Shown here: in pieces, positions 46,458-55,301 of the stretch | Layout: each line of letters starts with the position of its first letter | Numbering within the stretch: the first letter of the stretch is position 1 | NCBI RefSeq assembly: GCF_000183425.1 | Contig: NC_014759.1 | Coordinates: forward strand, 1-64,000 | Source of the DNA: Marivirga tractuosa DSM 4126 | Lineage (GTDB): Bacteria; Bacteroidota; Bacteroidia; Cytophagales; Cyclobacteriaceae | Direction: 5' to 3' | DNA: 64,000 nt | Made by a program: the position numbers and the translations under genes | Notes under the pieces: model-generated | Database searches by the model: none | Told to the model about the DNA's origin: nothing | The model's input: the letters and a program-made list of their open reading frames with translations, nothing else

Positions 46458-46928
46458 ATGCGCTTAAACTTTTTACTAGTCCTTAGTTCATTTTTTGTTT
46501 TGTCTTGCGGACAAAATGATTCGGAAGAAAACAATCAAGATCCTCTTTGGGATTTAGAGCAACAAGTTTTTGAAAAGGGGGAGGATATTGAAATCGAAGA
46601 AATCAATAAATCAATTGAGAAAGCCAATACGATGCGTTTGAGCTGGGCTTATAGCCCAATTACAATTGCTATTAAGATAGCCGGACAGCAAATGATTAGC
46701 CCGGAAGTGAAGATTCTAGCTAAAAGCAAATCGGGCAATGAGTTGATTACTCATACAGTGGTAATGATTGAAAAGAAAAATTTGCAAGATGATTCTGTAA
46801 ATGACCAATATTTCCGTATTGAACTGAAATTGGGCGGAAGCATTTGGCAAGTGATGGACATCAAAAAAGCTTGGAATTGCAAAGCTAATAGGGGACATAG
46901 TGAAATAAATGCCGAACTTTGCAAATAA
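46458..46928 (+). CDS. Lipoprotein, unrecognised
   Basis: A 156-aa protein with a lipoprotein signal peptide (lipobox FVLSC, C17). The mature part starts with an acidic linker and then a compact alpha/beta region (SYPITIAIKIAGQQ-like strand, ELITHTVVMIEKK, LGGSIWQVMDIKKAW). It has two further cysteines near the C terminus. No family recognised. It precedes truA by 6 nt, so it is likely co-transcribed with it. Confidence 0.75.
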   Translation: MRLNFLLVLSSFFVLSCGQNDSEENNQDPLWDLEQQVFEKGEDIEIEEINKSIEKANTMRLSWAYSPITIAIKIAGQQMISPEVKILAKSKSGNELITHTVVMIEKKNLQDDSVNDQYFRIELKLGGSIWQVMDIKKAWNCKANRGHSEINAELCK

Positions 46929-46934
46929 ATCTCA

Positions 46935-47720
46935 ATGGCTTCTCGCTTTAATCATTTCTATTTAGTTGAAATTCAATATCTGGGCTTTCGTTACCATGGG
47001 TGGCAATTTCAACATGGTTTAAAAACACTCCAGGGAATGCTAGAAAAGACCCTCAATTTTCTATTTCAGGGCGAGAAATTTAAAATACTCGGAGCTGGCC
47101 GAACGGATGCTATGGTTTCAGCTGAGTCTGCATATTTTGAGTTATTCACTAATCAAGCATTAGATTTGGAATCTTTTGCACGGGAGTTGAATGAAAATTT
47201 ACCGGCTGATATAAATGTCCTTAATGTTGAAATAGTAGATAGTAAGTTCAATATCATTCAAGATGTACGCTTAAAAACCTATCAGTATTATTTTGCCTCG
47301 GTTAACAAAAAGTACCCTTTTGCAGCACCTTTAATGAATTGTATTCATCATTCCCTAGATATTTCAAAAATGAAGGAAGCGGCTAGGCTTTTTGAAGGGG
47401 AAAATGATTTTAGACATTTCATGGTAGGGGATGCAGAAAATAAAAGTATAGTCCGTGAAATAAAGGAGAGTAGGATAGAGGAGAACACAGCATTAAGAGC
47501 TAGTTTTTTTCCGGAGAAAAGTTATGTGTTTATCGTAAAAGGAAAAGGATTTATGCGCTACCAAGTCCGCATGATGATGGGGGCATTAATTAGGATTGGG
47601 AGGAATGAAATTTCCCTGCAAGATCTTGAACATGCCCTGCAAGGAAATCCCCCTAATTTCACGAAACTGAATGCAGCAGCTTCAGGCTTAATGGTGAAAG
47701 AGGTTGAGTTTAAGTCTTAA
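46935..47720 (+). CDS. truA: tRNA pseudouridine synthase TruA
   Basis: TruA makes pseudouridine at positions 38-40 of the tRNA anticodon arm. The 261-aa protein contains the catalytic motif GAGRTDAMVSA with D58, the RLKTYQYYFA strand, FEGENDFRHFM and the C-terminal FMRYQVRMMMGALIRIG helix, all family-typical. Its final 11 nt overlap the end of the convergent cysM gene. ATG at 46935. Confidence 0.97.
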   Translation: MASRFNHFYLVEIQYLGFRYHGWQFQHGLKTLQGMLEKTLNFLFQGEKFKILGAGRTDAMVSAESAYFELFTNQALDLESFARELNENLPADINVLNVEIVDSKFNIIQDVRLKTYQYYFASVNKKYPFAAPLMNCIHHSLDISKMKEAARLFEGENDFRHFMVGDAENKSIVREIKESRIEENTALRASFFPEKSYVFIVKGKGFMRYQVRMMMGALIRIGRNEISLQDLEHALQGNPPNFTKLNAAASGLMVKEVEFKS

Positions 47721-48591
47721 ACAAACCTGAACTCAAATACCGGTCACCACGATCGCAGGTGATACAAACAATAACTCCCGATTCAATTTCTTCAGCAATT
47801 TGTAAAGCAGCATATAATGCTCCACCACTGCTCATTCCAGCTAAAATGCCTTCTTCTTTCGCCATTCTTTGGGTCATTTTAGTGGCATTTTCTTCGCTAA
47901 TGTCAATGGTTTTATCTACTCTATCAGCTTCAAATATTTTGGGTAAAAATTCTGGCGACCATCTTCTAATCCCGGGTATTCTGGAGCCATCAGTAGGTTG
48001 GGTGCCCACAATTTGAATACTGGGATTTTGTTCTTTTAAAAAGCGCGAAACCCCCATAATAGTACCGGTAGTTCCCATGGCAGACACAAAATGGGTGATT
48101 TCACCATTGGTGTCTTTCCAAATTTCAGGTCCTGTAGTTTTATAATGCTGTTTGTAGTTATCAGGATTCCCAAATTGATTAAGCATATAATATTCACCTG
48201 TTGCTGCCATTTCCTCAGCAACCGTTCTAGAATACTCAATAGTGCCTTCTGCTTTAGTTAAAATTACCTCAGCACCATAAGCTTCCATGCTTTGTATTCT
48301 TTCGGCAGTGGAATTTTCAGGCATAATCAAGGTCATGTGGAGGCCTTTTAGCTTGGCAATCATGGCCAAGGCAATTCCAGTATTCCCGCTAGTGGCTTCC
48401 ACCAATTTATCCCCAGGTTTTATGTCACCTCTTTTCAAAGCGGCACCAATCATTCCCAAGGCTGCACGATCTTTCACGCTTCCCCCTGGGTTTTGCCCTT
48501 CTAATTTGCAATAAATCTTAACATTTTTATTGGTAGGAATATTTTTTAATTCTACTATTGGGGTGTTGCCCACTAAATCTTCTACAAACAT
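47710..48591 (-). CDS. cysM: Cysteine synthase CysM (O-acetylserine sulfhydrylase B type)
   Basis: A PLP enzyme that makes cysteine from O-acetylserine and sulfide or thiosulfate. The 293-aa protein shows the PLP lysine in GGSVKDRAAL (K40), the phosphate-binding loop SGNTGIALA, the VGTQP-type loop (QIVGTQPTDG) and GGALYAA near the C terminus. Length and the EGQNPGGSVKDR start fit CysM. The serine acetyltransferase that makes its substrate lies 1.8 kb away on the same strand. Confidence 0.95.
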   Translation of the reverse strand: MFVEDLVGNTPIVELKNIPTNKNVKIYCKLEGQNPGGSVKDRAALGMIGAALKRGDIKPGDKLVEATSGNTGIALAMIAKLKGLHMTLIMPENSTAERIQSMEAYGAEVILTKAEGTIEYSRTVAEEMAATGEYYMLNQFGNPDNYKQHYKTTGPEIWKDTNGEITHFVSAMGTTGTIMGVSRFLKEQNPSIQIVGTQPTDGSRIPGIRRWSPEFLPKIFEADRVDKTIDISEENATKMTQRMAKEEGILAGMSSGGALYAALQIAEEIESGVIVCITCDRGDRYLSSGLFKT

Positions 48592-48768
48592 TAATAATAG
48601 TTATTAAAATGAATTTGAGTTAATGATAACACAAACGAGCGATCAATTTAACTGTTCGAAATTTATCCGGGAATTTTATATGACTTTATCGATATAAAAT
48701 ATTGTAATTATTATTTTTATCCATAAATTGAGCCTAATAATTATTCATTTACTTAAACTTTTTAAAAT

Positions 48769-49326
48769 ATGTTAGCTATTGGAATAGCCGTTGGAGTGCT
48801 TTTATTAATTATAATATTGATGTATAATAGCCTGGTGAACAAGAAAAACCAAGTTGAGAATAGTTTTTCTACAATAGATGCGATGTTGAAGAAGAGATAC
48901 GATTTGATTCCCAATTTGGTCAATACAGTAAAGGCATTTATGAAACATGAAAAGGAGCTGTTGACGGAAATTACTGAATTAAGATCAAAAGCGGTTTCCG
49001 GTAATTTGTCTGATAGTGAAAAAATTGACGTAGAGAATAAAATTGGCGGTAAAATGAGCGGGATCATGGTGGCGGTTGAAAATTATCCCGAATTAAAAAG
49101 CAATACTAATTTTTTGCAATTACAAGGTGCTTGGACAGAATCTGAAGAACAAATTTCTGCCGCGAGAAGAGCATATAATAGTACGGTGACTGATTATAAT
49201 AATGCGATACAAATGATCCCGACCAATATTTTAGCATCCATGATGAATTATACGAAAAAGGATTGGTTTGAAATTCCTGATACGGAACGAAAAAATATTA
49301 GTGCGAAAGATATGTTTAATGCCTAA
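48769..49326 (+). CDS. lemA: LemA family protein
   Basis: A 185-aa membrane protein: a short periplasmic N terminus, one hydrophobic segment (about 2-20), then a helical bundle with the typical LemA sequence KKNQVENSFSTIDAMLKKRYDLIPNLVNTVK and ISAARRAYNSTVTDYN. LemA proteins are widespread and poorly understood, probably scaffolds at the cell membrane. It is 7 nt upstream of the DUF3137 gene, so the pair is one operon. Confidence 0.93.
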   Translation: MLAIGIAVGVLLLIIILMYNSLVNKKNQVENSFSTIDAMLKKRYDLIPNLVNTVKAFMKHEKELLTEITELRSKAVSGNLSDSEKIDVENKIGGKMSGIMVAVENYPELKSNTNFLQLQGAWTESEEQISAARRAYNSTVTDYNNAIQMIPTNILASMMNYTKKDWFEIPDTERKNISAKDMFNA

Positions 49327-49333
49327 TTTTTGA

Positions 49334-50347
49334 GTGATGGATAACAAGAATTCTTTCGAAGAGTTTTATGAGGCTGAATTGGTTCCGGAAATTACCAAAA
49401 TGGAGATTCTCCGGAAAGACTTTAAAAAGAAGTTCAGTATCTATCTTGCATTTTTGGGTTTTATTCTTCTAATACTCTTTTCTTCAACTCTTGTAGAACA
49501 GCAAAGTGAACTAGTCAATTCCATATTTTCAATTATATTTTTAGTAGCAATTTTTGCTTTTTTTACCATACTAATCGTCTTGATAGTTAAGTATTATTCT
49601 TTTAGAAAGAAATTCATTCCTAAATATAAAGAAGATGTCATTAAAACTATTATTCAATACATAAATGATGAGTTGAAATATGATGCTAAAAGTAAATTTC
49701 CAAGAGATCAGTATTTAAAAAGTAAATTATTTCATCAAAGACCAGATAGATATTATGGTGAGGACTATGTGGAAGGGAAAATAGGTGATACTTTTTGTCG
49801 ATTTTCAGAGCTACATACTCAGTTTAAAACGAGAAGCGGAAAGGATAATAAGGAGTCATGGCATACTATTTTTAGAGGGATATTTTTTGAAGCTGACTTT
49901 AATAAGCAGTTTAAGACTAACACATTTATACTCCCCGATTATTTGGAAAGGTCACTAGGATTTATTGGGAAGAAATTACAGAGTTTAAACTTTACCAGAC
50001 CGCCAATAGTGAAGCTTGAGGATCCTGAATTTGAAAAGCATTTTGTTGTATATGGTGAAGATCAAGTTGAGGCTCGCTACATCTTATCTACTTCCTTGAT
50101 GAAAAGGCTTACAGAGTTTCGAGAGAAGAGAAAGCACCCCGTTGCCATTTCATTTGTTAATAATAGCATTTTTGTGGCCATCACTGAACATAAGAATTTA
50201 TTCGAACCCAGAATTTTCAGGACAAATTTAAATATGGAGGTTTTAGAAGAGTATTATTCCATGTTGGATTTAGTCATAGGGATAGTAGATGATCTCAATT
50301 TGAACAATAGAATTTGGGCTGGATCAAAAATGAAAACGGAACTATAA
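49334..50347 (+). CDS. DUF3137 membrane protein
   Basis: A 337-aa protein with two hydrophobic segments near the N terminus (about 36-52 and 62-90) and a soluble alpha/beta domain after them. The pattern FCRFSELHTQFK, IFRGIFFEADFNKQF and LMKRLTEFREKRKHPVAISFVNNSIFVAI matches the DUF3137 family. These proteins often sit beside LemA, as here (7-nt gap), and are likely inner-membrane partners of it. Function unknown. Confidence 0.88.
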   Translation: MMDNKNSFEEFYEAELVPEITKMEILRKDFKKKFSIYLAFLGFILLILFSSTLVEQQSELVNSIFSIIFLVAIFAFFTILIVLIVKYYSFRKKFIPKYKEDVIKTIIQYINDELKYDAKSKFPRDQYLKSKLFHQRPDRYYGEDYVEGKIGDTFCRFSELHTQFKTRSGKDNKESWHTIFRGIFFEADFNKQFKTNTFILPDYLERSLGFIGKKLQSLNFTRPPIVKLEDPEFEKHFVVYGEDQVEARYILSTSLMKRLTEFREKRKHPVAISFVNNSIFVAITEHKNLFEPRIFRTNLNMEVLEEYYSMLDLVIGIVDDLNLNNRIWAGSKMKTEL

Positions 50348-50387
50348 TATTGAATTTGTTTTGAGCAAGTTCAGCTGCAAAAGCTTT

Positions 50388-51200
50388 TCATTCTATATTA
50401 TTTTTTAACAAATGTTTATTTTCCGAATCATAATAAAGTCTCGAATTTGGTTCTAGACTTTTGGTAATCCAGCTGTTGCCGCCCACTATACAATGATCTC
50501 CAATATGGGTCTTACCTCCTAAAATGGTGGCATTCGCATATATTACCACATTATTCCCAATAGTGGGATGCCTTTTTTGGCTTGCATTTTCTTTTCGAAC
50601 GCTTGTGGCGCCAAGCGTTACTCCTTGATAAATTTTTACATAATCACCAATATCAGTTGTTTCCCCAATGACAATTCCTGTTCCATGGTCTATGCAAAAA
50701 TGAGATCCGATTTTTGCCGCAGGATGTATATCAACACCAGTTTTACTATGGGCATGCTCACTGATCATCCTAGCAATTAAAACATATCCTGAATTGTAAA
50801 TGCAATGCCCTATTCTATAGGCGGCAATCGCTTTAAAACCAGGATAAGTTTTGATTACTTCTAATCGACTCTTTGCTGCAGGATCACCTTCAAAAATAGC
50901 ATTAATGTCTTTTTCGAGTGCAGATTTTATTTTTATTAAATCATTGAAAAGTACTTCTTCTTCACCCGGATATTTTTTTTGAAGGCTCTTACATCTTTTT
51001 TCTAATAGATTATGCCAGTCATTTTTTAGTTCTACATACCTACCTTCTAATTTTCCCTTGTCAGATATTTTTTCATTACCATAATCTGGGAAAATAAATC
51101 CCAAAAGGGATTCATAAAATGTAATGATGCTGTCTGGTGATGGACAGCCCAGTGCGTTTTGGTGTTCTTTATAAATATTTTCTAAAAATTCTTCTTGCAT
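50388..51200 (-). CDS. cysE: Serine O-acetyltransferase
   Basis: Acetylates serine to O-acetylserine, the first step of cysteine synthesis. From the ATG at 51200 the protein has 270 aa: a helical N-terminal half and a left-handed beta-helix of hexapeptide repeats with the active-site loop HPAAKIGSHFCIDHGTGIVIGETTDIGDYVKIYQGVTLGA. It has the EpsC-type extended N terminus. Its ATG shares one base with the pirin stop (TGATG), so translation is coupled to pirin. Confidence 0.94.
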   Translation of the reverse strand: MQEEFLENIYKEHQNALGCPSPDSIITFYESLLGFIFPDYGNEKISDKGKLEGRYVELKNDWHNLLEKRCKSLQKKYPGEEEVLFNDLIKIKSALEKDINAIFEGDPAAKSRLEVIKTYPGFKAIAAYRIGHCIYNSGYVLIARMISEHAHSKTGVDIHPAAKIGSHFCIDHGTGIVIGETTDIGDYVKIYQGVTLGATSVRKENASQKRHPTIGNNVVIYANATILGGKTHIGDHCIVGGNSWITKSLEPNSRLYYDSENKHLLKNNIE

Positions 51201-52219
51201 CAATCTTTGATTTCCTCTCTTCCATCTGCATGTATAGCAAATCTGCCTTTATTTTTATCATGAACATTCTCGTAAGAAGGCCAAGGCCATCCCCCGAATT
51301 CTGTCTTTTGAAATTCCATAATGGTTTCCCTTACCTCAGCTGGGTAATTCAATACAAACGGTCCATGTTGAACTACAGGTTCATTAATAGGTTTTCCTTG
51401 CAGTAATAATAATCTTGCTTCTTCTTCGCCATTTTTCAACTTAATATCTGCTCTGGAATCAAGATATGCTCCATGATAGTGCGGCAAATCTGTATCATTC
51501 AATTTAAAATCTTTGCCTTTAAAGAAATATAAATTTCTATTGACTTTATTTTCGCTGGTAGGTAATGTGAATTCAGCTCCTGCTTCCATTTTAATGTGCC
51601 ATATGGCCACTTCATTTTCTGGATTTGCTGCCCAAGAATCGGGTGCTGGTTTAGGAGCTGTTTCATCACCGACTTTGCCCGCCATTACTTCAATCTCTGT
51701 TGATTTACCATTAGCATCTTTATGCTGGTGAATGGGAATGGTTTCTTTCCAAAGCATAGCAAAATGGGGTTCTACTTTTTTGCTATCTCTCGGTAAGTTC
51801 AACCAAATCTGGAAAAGCTCTAATGGATTTTCTTCATTCTCTTTTAATAATGGAAACATTTCAGAATGTTGAACTCCTTTTCCGGCAGTCATCCACTGAA
51901 CATCACCATTGCCAAATCTTCCAGCTGCTCCCAGTGAATCAGAATGATCCACCAAACCCTTTCTAACTGCTGTAACGGTTTCAAAGCCACAATGTGGATG
52001 AGCTGGGAAGCCTGGCACTTTATTGCCGTGGTACATTCTCCAACCATCCTTAATGGTGAAATCTTGCCCTATCATTCTGCCTTCTAAAGAAGCGGCAGGT
52101 CCCAAATCTTTATTTCCCTTAGGGAAGAAATCCTCATGATGAACACAAAACAAGAAGGGGTCTTGTGTCTGCCATGGGAAGCTTAATTTTTCTATTCTAT
52201 TGATTCCTGAATTTTCCAT
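51200..52219 (-). CDS. Pirin family bicupin
   Basis: A 339-aa two-cupin protein. The metal site of the N-terminal cupin shows [13 protein letters not shown] (H74, H76) and GVQHSEMFP (H118, E120). The C-terminal cupin (about 225-320) lacks the full set. Pirins are iron proteins; some have quercetinase activity and others act as redox sensors, so the activity here is open. The link to cysE (TGATG overlap) could hint at a role in sulfur or redox balance; that is inference. Confidence 0.9.
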   Translation of the reverse strand: MENSGINRIEKLSFPWQTQDPFLFCVHHEDFFPKGNKDLGPAASLEGRMIGQDFTIKDGWRMYHGNKVPGFPAHPHCGFETVTAVRKGLVDHSDSLGAAGRFGNGDVQWMTAGKGVQHSEMFPLLKENEENPLELFQIWLNLPRDSKKVEPHFAMLWKETIPIHQHKDANGKSTEIEVMAGKVGDETAPKPAPDSWAANPENEVAIWHIKMEAGAEFTLPTSENKVNRNLYFFKGKDFKLNDTDLPHYHGAYLDSRADIKLKNGEEEARLLLLQGKPINEPVVQHGPFVLNYPAEVRETIMEFQKTEFGGWPWPSYENVHDKNKGRFAIHADGREEIKD

Positions 52220-52269
52220 GTAGATACAACGATTTTAGCGCTAATTATGTTGATGAAAAATGAATCGAT

Positions 52270-53100
52270 TTAAGAAATAGGAGGTAATTTTTCACCGCAA
52301 TTATGACAAAACTTTGCAAAATCGCCATGTTGCTTAGCTCCACAATTTTCGCAGCTTCTACTGTCTACCTTAAATCTACTCCTATTCATTTCAGAGGTTA
52401 CAATTCCAGTGGGTACTGCAATGATTCCATATCCCATGATCATAATAAAGGAGGCGACAATTTGACCTAAGGGAGTGATAGGAGCAATATCTCCATAACC
52501 AACAGTAGTGAGCGTTACTATTGACCAATAAATTCCTCTCGGAATATCAGTAAACCCACTTTCGGGTGGTTCAATTAAATACATAACTGCACCCATTATT
52601 GATACTAAAATCATAACGGTTGCAATAAAAAGTGTTATCTTCTTTCTACTTGCCATTAATGCTGTAGAAAGTTGAGTTGCTTCTCCTAAATATTGTGTGA
52701 GTTTAAAAATTCGAAAAATTCTTAGTAATCTAAGGCTTCTGATGATCATTAAAGATTGAGCACCAGCAAAAACAAAAGCTAATAAAGAAGGTAATATTGA
52801 CAATAAATCTACTATTCCGAAAAAGCTTTTAATGTAGTTCCATGGTTTTTTTACAATGATAATCCTTAAGATATATTCGATAAGGAAAAATCCTGTGAAA
52901 ATCCATTCAGCCCATAAAAAATAAGTACCATAATTTAGTCGAATTCTGCCCACACTTTCTAAAACCACAGCTAATACACTAAGAAAAATGGCAACTAATA
53001 AAATCGCATCAAAGAATTTCCCCCAAAATGTATCGGCCTTAAAAATAATATTAAAAGCTTTTTCTTTCCATTTAGCGTTAGTATTTGCTTGTTCTACCAT
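52270..53100 (-). CDS. Voltage-gated-type K+ channel with C-terminal zinc ribbon
   Basis: A 276-aa six-transmembrane channel. S1-S3 lie around 28-48, 58-82 and 93-112; S4 is RSLRLLRIFRIFK with basic residues every third position (R121, R124, R127, R130, K133). The pore helix and filter TLTTVGYGD (T196-D204) mark potassium selectivity. S6 follows, then a C-terminal CxxC-(11)-CxxC module (C250, C253, C265, C268), likely a zinc ribbon. Proteins of this form with a ribbon tail are known in Bacteroidetes. It starts at a good ATG (53100) and stands alone, divergent from the kinase gene. Confidence 0.9.
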   Translation of the reverse strand: MVEQANTNAKWKEKAFNIIFKADTFWGKFFDAILLVAIFLSVLAVVLESVGRIRLNYGTYFLWAEWIFTGFFLIEYILRIIIVKKPWNYIKSFFGIVDLLSILPSLLAFVFAGAQSLMIIRSLRLLRIFRIFKLTQYLGEATQLSTALMASRKKITLFIATVMILVSIMGAVMYLIEPPESGFTDIPRGIYWSIVTLTTVGYGDIAPITPLGQIVASFIMIMGYGIIAVPTGIVTSEMNRSRFKVDSRSCENCGAKQHGDFAKFCHNCGEKLPPIS

Positions 53101-53246
53101 TTGTGAAATGCTATTGTCTTGTTTTTGAAACTTTTATTTTAAGTTTATTTAAACTTTAAAAATATTGTTGTGTTTTATTTATAAAAATTATAACTTATAT
53201 TTATTTAACTAAGTATTAAATATAACTTACAGTTAAACCATTACAA

Positions 53247-55268
53247 GTGAAATTACTATCCAGAACCTTTTTTTTACCCTTATTATTTCCTTTTATTTTG
53301 TTCGGGCAAGCTAAAAGTAATAATACTTTGCCTCAAAAATCAATTAATTATGGAATTGATAAAACATATGAGCCTTATGAGTTTTTAAATGAGGATGGTA
53401 ATGTGGATGGTTTTAATGTCGAAATCATAAAAGCAATTGGAAATGAACTGAATTGGAATGTTACCATCTACCCTGATGATTGGAAAGTAATTCGAAGAAA
53501 GTTAGAGGAAACAAATGAATTTGATGTTGCAGCATACTTCAAATCTGCAGAACGAGAGGGTAATATATTATTTTCACGACCTATTAGTTTGGTTTATTAT
53601 TCTATTTTTACTCGATCTGATAAAGATCCTGTAGAAGATTTATTTAGTCTTTCTAGTAAAAAAGTAGCTATTCAGGAAGCTACAATAGTAGAAGAGTATT
53701 TTAATCAGCTTGGTTTCTTGGATTTAAGGGAGCTCCAAACCTATTCTTCAGAATCTGAAGCAATTGATGCGGTAGTGAGAGGAGATGCAGATTGTGCCAT
53801 TACTTCCTTTATGACCACAAATTATAAAATGGAAGTTGAAAATATTGATAATATTCAATCTTCTAGTGATCCTGTTTTTATAACTGAATACTGCTTTGTT
53901 GTCAATAAAAAAGATTCGGCTCTACTAGATTCTTTAAACTGGGGATTAAGATTAGTTAAAGCATCTGGTGAATATGATCGGTTATTTCAAAAATGGTTAA
54001 CTCCTAAAAAGGGTTGGTGGTCTCAAAATAAGGAATTGGTTTTAATGTCTTTAAGTGTATTCTTCTTGCTATCCATCATAGCTGTAATATATATCTATTC
54101 TTTACGGAAACTAGTAAGAAGAAAATCTCAGGTCATAAAAAGGGAGATGCAAACAAGGGCTGCGACCGAATGGGAGTTGATAGAGAGTGAGAATTTAAGG
54201 AAGAAAATGGAGGATTTCACTTCTGTCATGCTTGTCGAGACCGACCTGGAACATAATATTATGCAAGCCCCAAAATTGTTTTATTCTATTTTAGGTTTTG
54301 ATGAAGAAGATATTATAGGTGTTAATATTCATCAGTTACTTAAAACCAAGTCGGTGTCAAAGGATAAAAAAATAAAAAATGTTTTAATGAATAAGGAATT
54401 TCCTTATTTGGATGCGGAATATGAATTTAAGACTAGCTCAAATGTTCCTGTTTGGATGGAAAGCAGTACATCTCTTTTATGTGATGAGAAAAAGAGAATC
54501 ATAGGATTTAAGCAGTTTTTGCGAGACATAACGCCATTGAAGCAAGCGAACTTAAATTTAAAGGATTTAAATGCGGAGCTAGCGAATTTCATGTATAAAA
54601 CTTCTCATGACGTGCGAGGGCCAATTGCCAATGTGTTAGGATTGGTGAATCTTGGAAATATGACTTCTAAAGATAAAGACATAATAAATTATTTTCATTT
54701 AATAGAAAAAAGTGTTCATAAGCTTGAGCATATTTTTAACGATTTTAAGGAAGTTAGCTTTATTCTCCATGGTGATTTAAATATCACTACTTTCGATTTA
54801 AATGAATTAATAGAAGAAGTTTCCCAATCGGTATTCTTGAAAAGAAGTAAAGACTTTAAAAAGGCTAAAATTGAATTTGAAGTTTTGGCAGATTCTCGAT
54901 TCATGACTTCCGATCGCGCTTTACTTAAAAGATTGTTTTATCAATTAATTGAAAATGTATTCGAACATAACAACTACTACGACACAAAACTGAAAATCAC
55001 CTTTGAAAGGGATGATACGTCCCACTATAAAATCTACTTTGAAGATAACGGAGTAGGGATTCCTGAAAATTTACAAAAGAAAGTTTTTGAAGTGTTCTTT
55101 AAGGGAAGAAGGAGTGATATCAATGTCGGAATGGGCTTATATATGGCGAAAAAAGTGGTGTCAAGATTGGAAGGTGAATTAAATTTGCAGAGCGAATTTG
55201 AAAAGGGCACCACAATTGAAGTGATTTTACCTGTTAAGCAAATGGCGGAAAATTTAAACTATAATTGA
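53247..55268 (+). CDS. Sensor histidine kinase with periplasmic SBP_bac_3 domain
   Basis: A 673-aa membrane kinase. It starts at a GTG (53247) with a signal-like segment (1-21). Residues about 30-255 form a solute-binding family 3 domain (INYGIDKTYEPYEFLNEDGNVDGFNVEIIKAI), like amino acid-binding proteins, that would sit in the periplasm. One transmembrane segment follows (about 265-287), then a PAS domain (about 325-430) and a kinase core with SHDVRGPIANV (H454), an N-box region and DNGVGIP. No receiver domain is fused and no response regulator is beside it. It probably senses an amino acid or related solute. Confidence 0.9.
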   Translation: MKLLSRTFFLPLLFPFILFGQAKSNNTLPQKSINYGIDKTYEPYEFLNEDGNVDGFNVEIIKAIGNELNWNVTIYPDDWKVIRRKLEETNEFDVAAYFKSAEREGNILFSRPISLVYYSIFTRSDKDPVEDLFSLSSKKVAIQEATIVEEYFNQLGFLDLRELQTYSSESEAIDAVVRGDADCAITSFMTTNYKMEVENIDNIQSSSDPVFITEYCFVVNKKDSALLDSLNWGLRLVKASGEYDRLFQKWLTPKKGWWSQNKELVLMSLSVFFLLSIIAVIYIYSLRKLVRRKSQVIKREMQTRAATEWELIESENLRKKMEDFTSVMLVETDLEHNIMQAPKLFYSILGFDEEDIIGVNIHQLLKTKSVSKDKKIKNVLMNKEFPYLDAEYEFKTSSNVPVWMESSTSLLCDEKKRIIGFKQFLRDITPLKQANLNLKDLNAELANFMYKTSHDVRGPIANVLGLVNLGNMTSKDKDIINYFHLIEKSVHKLEHIFNDFKEVSFILHGDLNITTFDLNELIEEVSQSVFLKRSKDFKKAKIEFEVLADSRFMTSDRALLKRLFYQLIENVFEHNNYYDTKLKITFERDDTSHYKIYFEDNGVGIPENLQKKVFEVFFKGRRSDINVGMGLYMAKKVVSRLEGELNLQSEFEKGTTIEVILPVKQMAENLNYN

Positions 55269-55301
55269 TCTGAACGTACTTATTTTTAGTGCAGCATAGA
55301 C

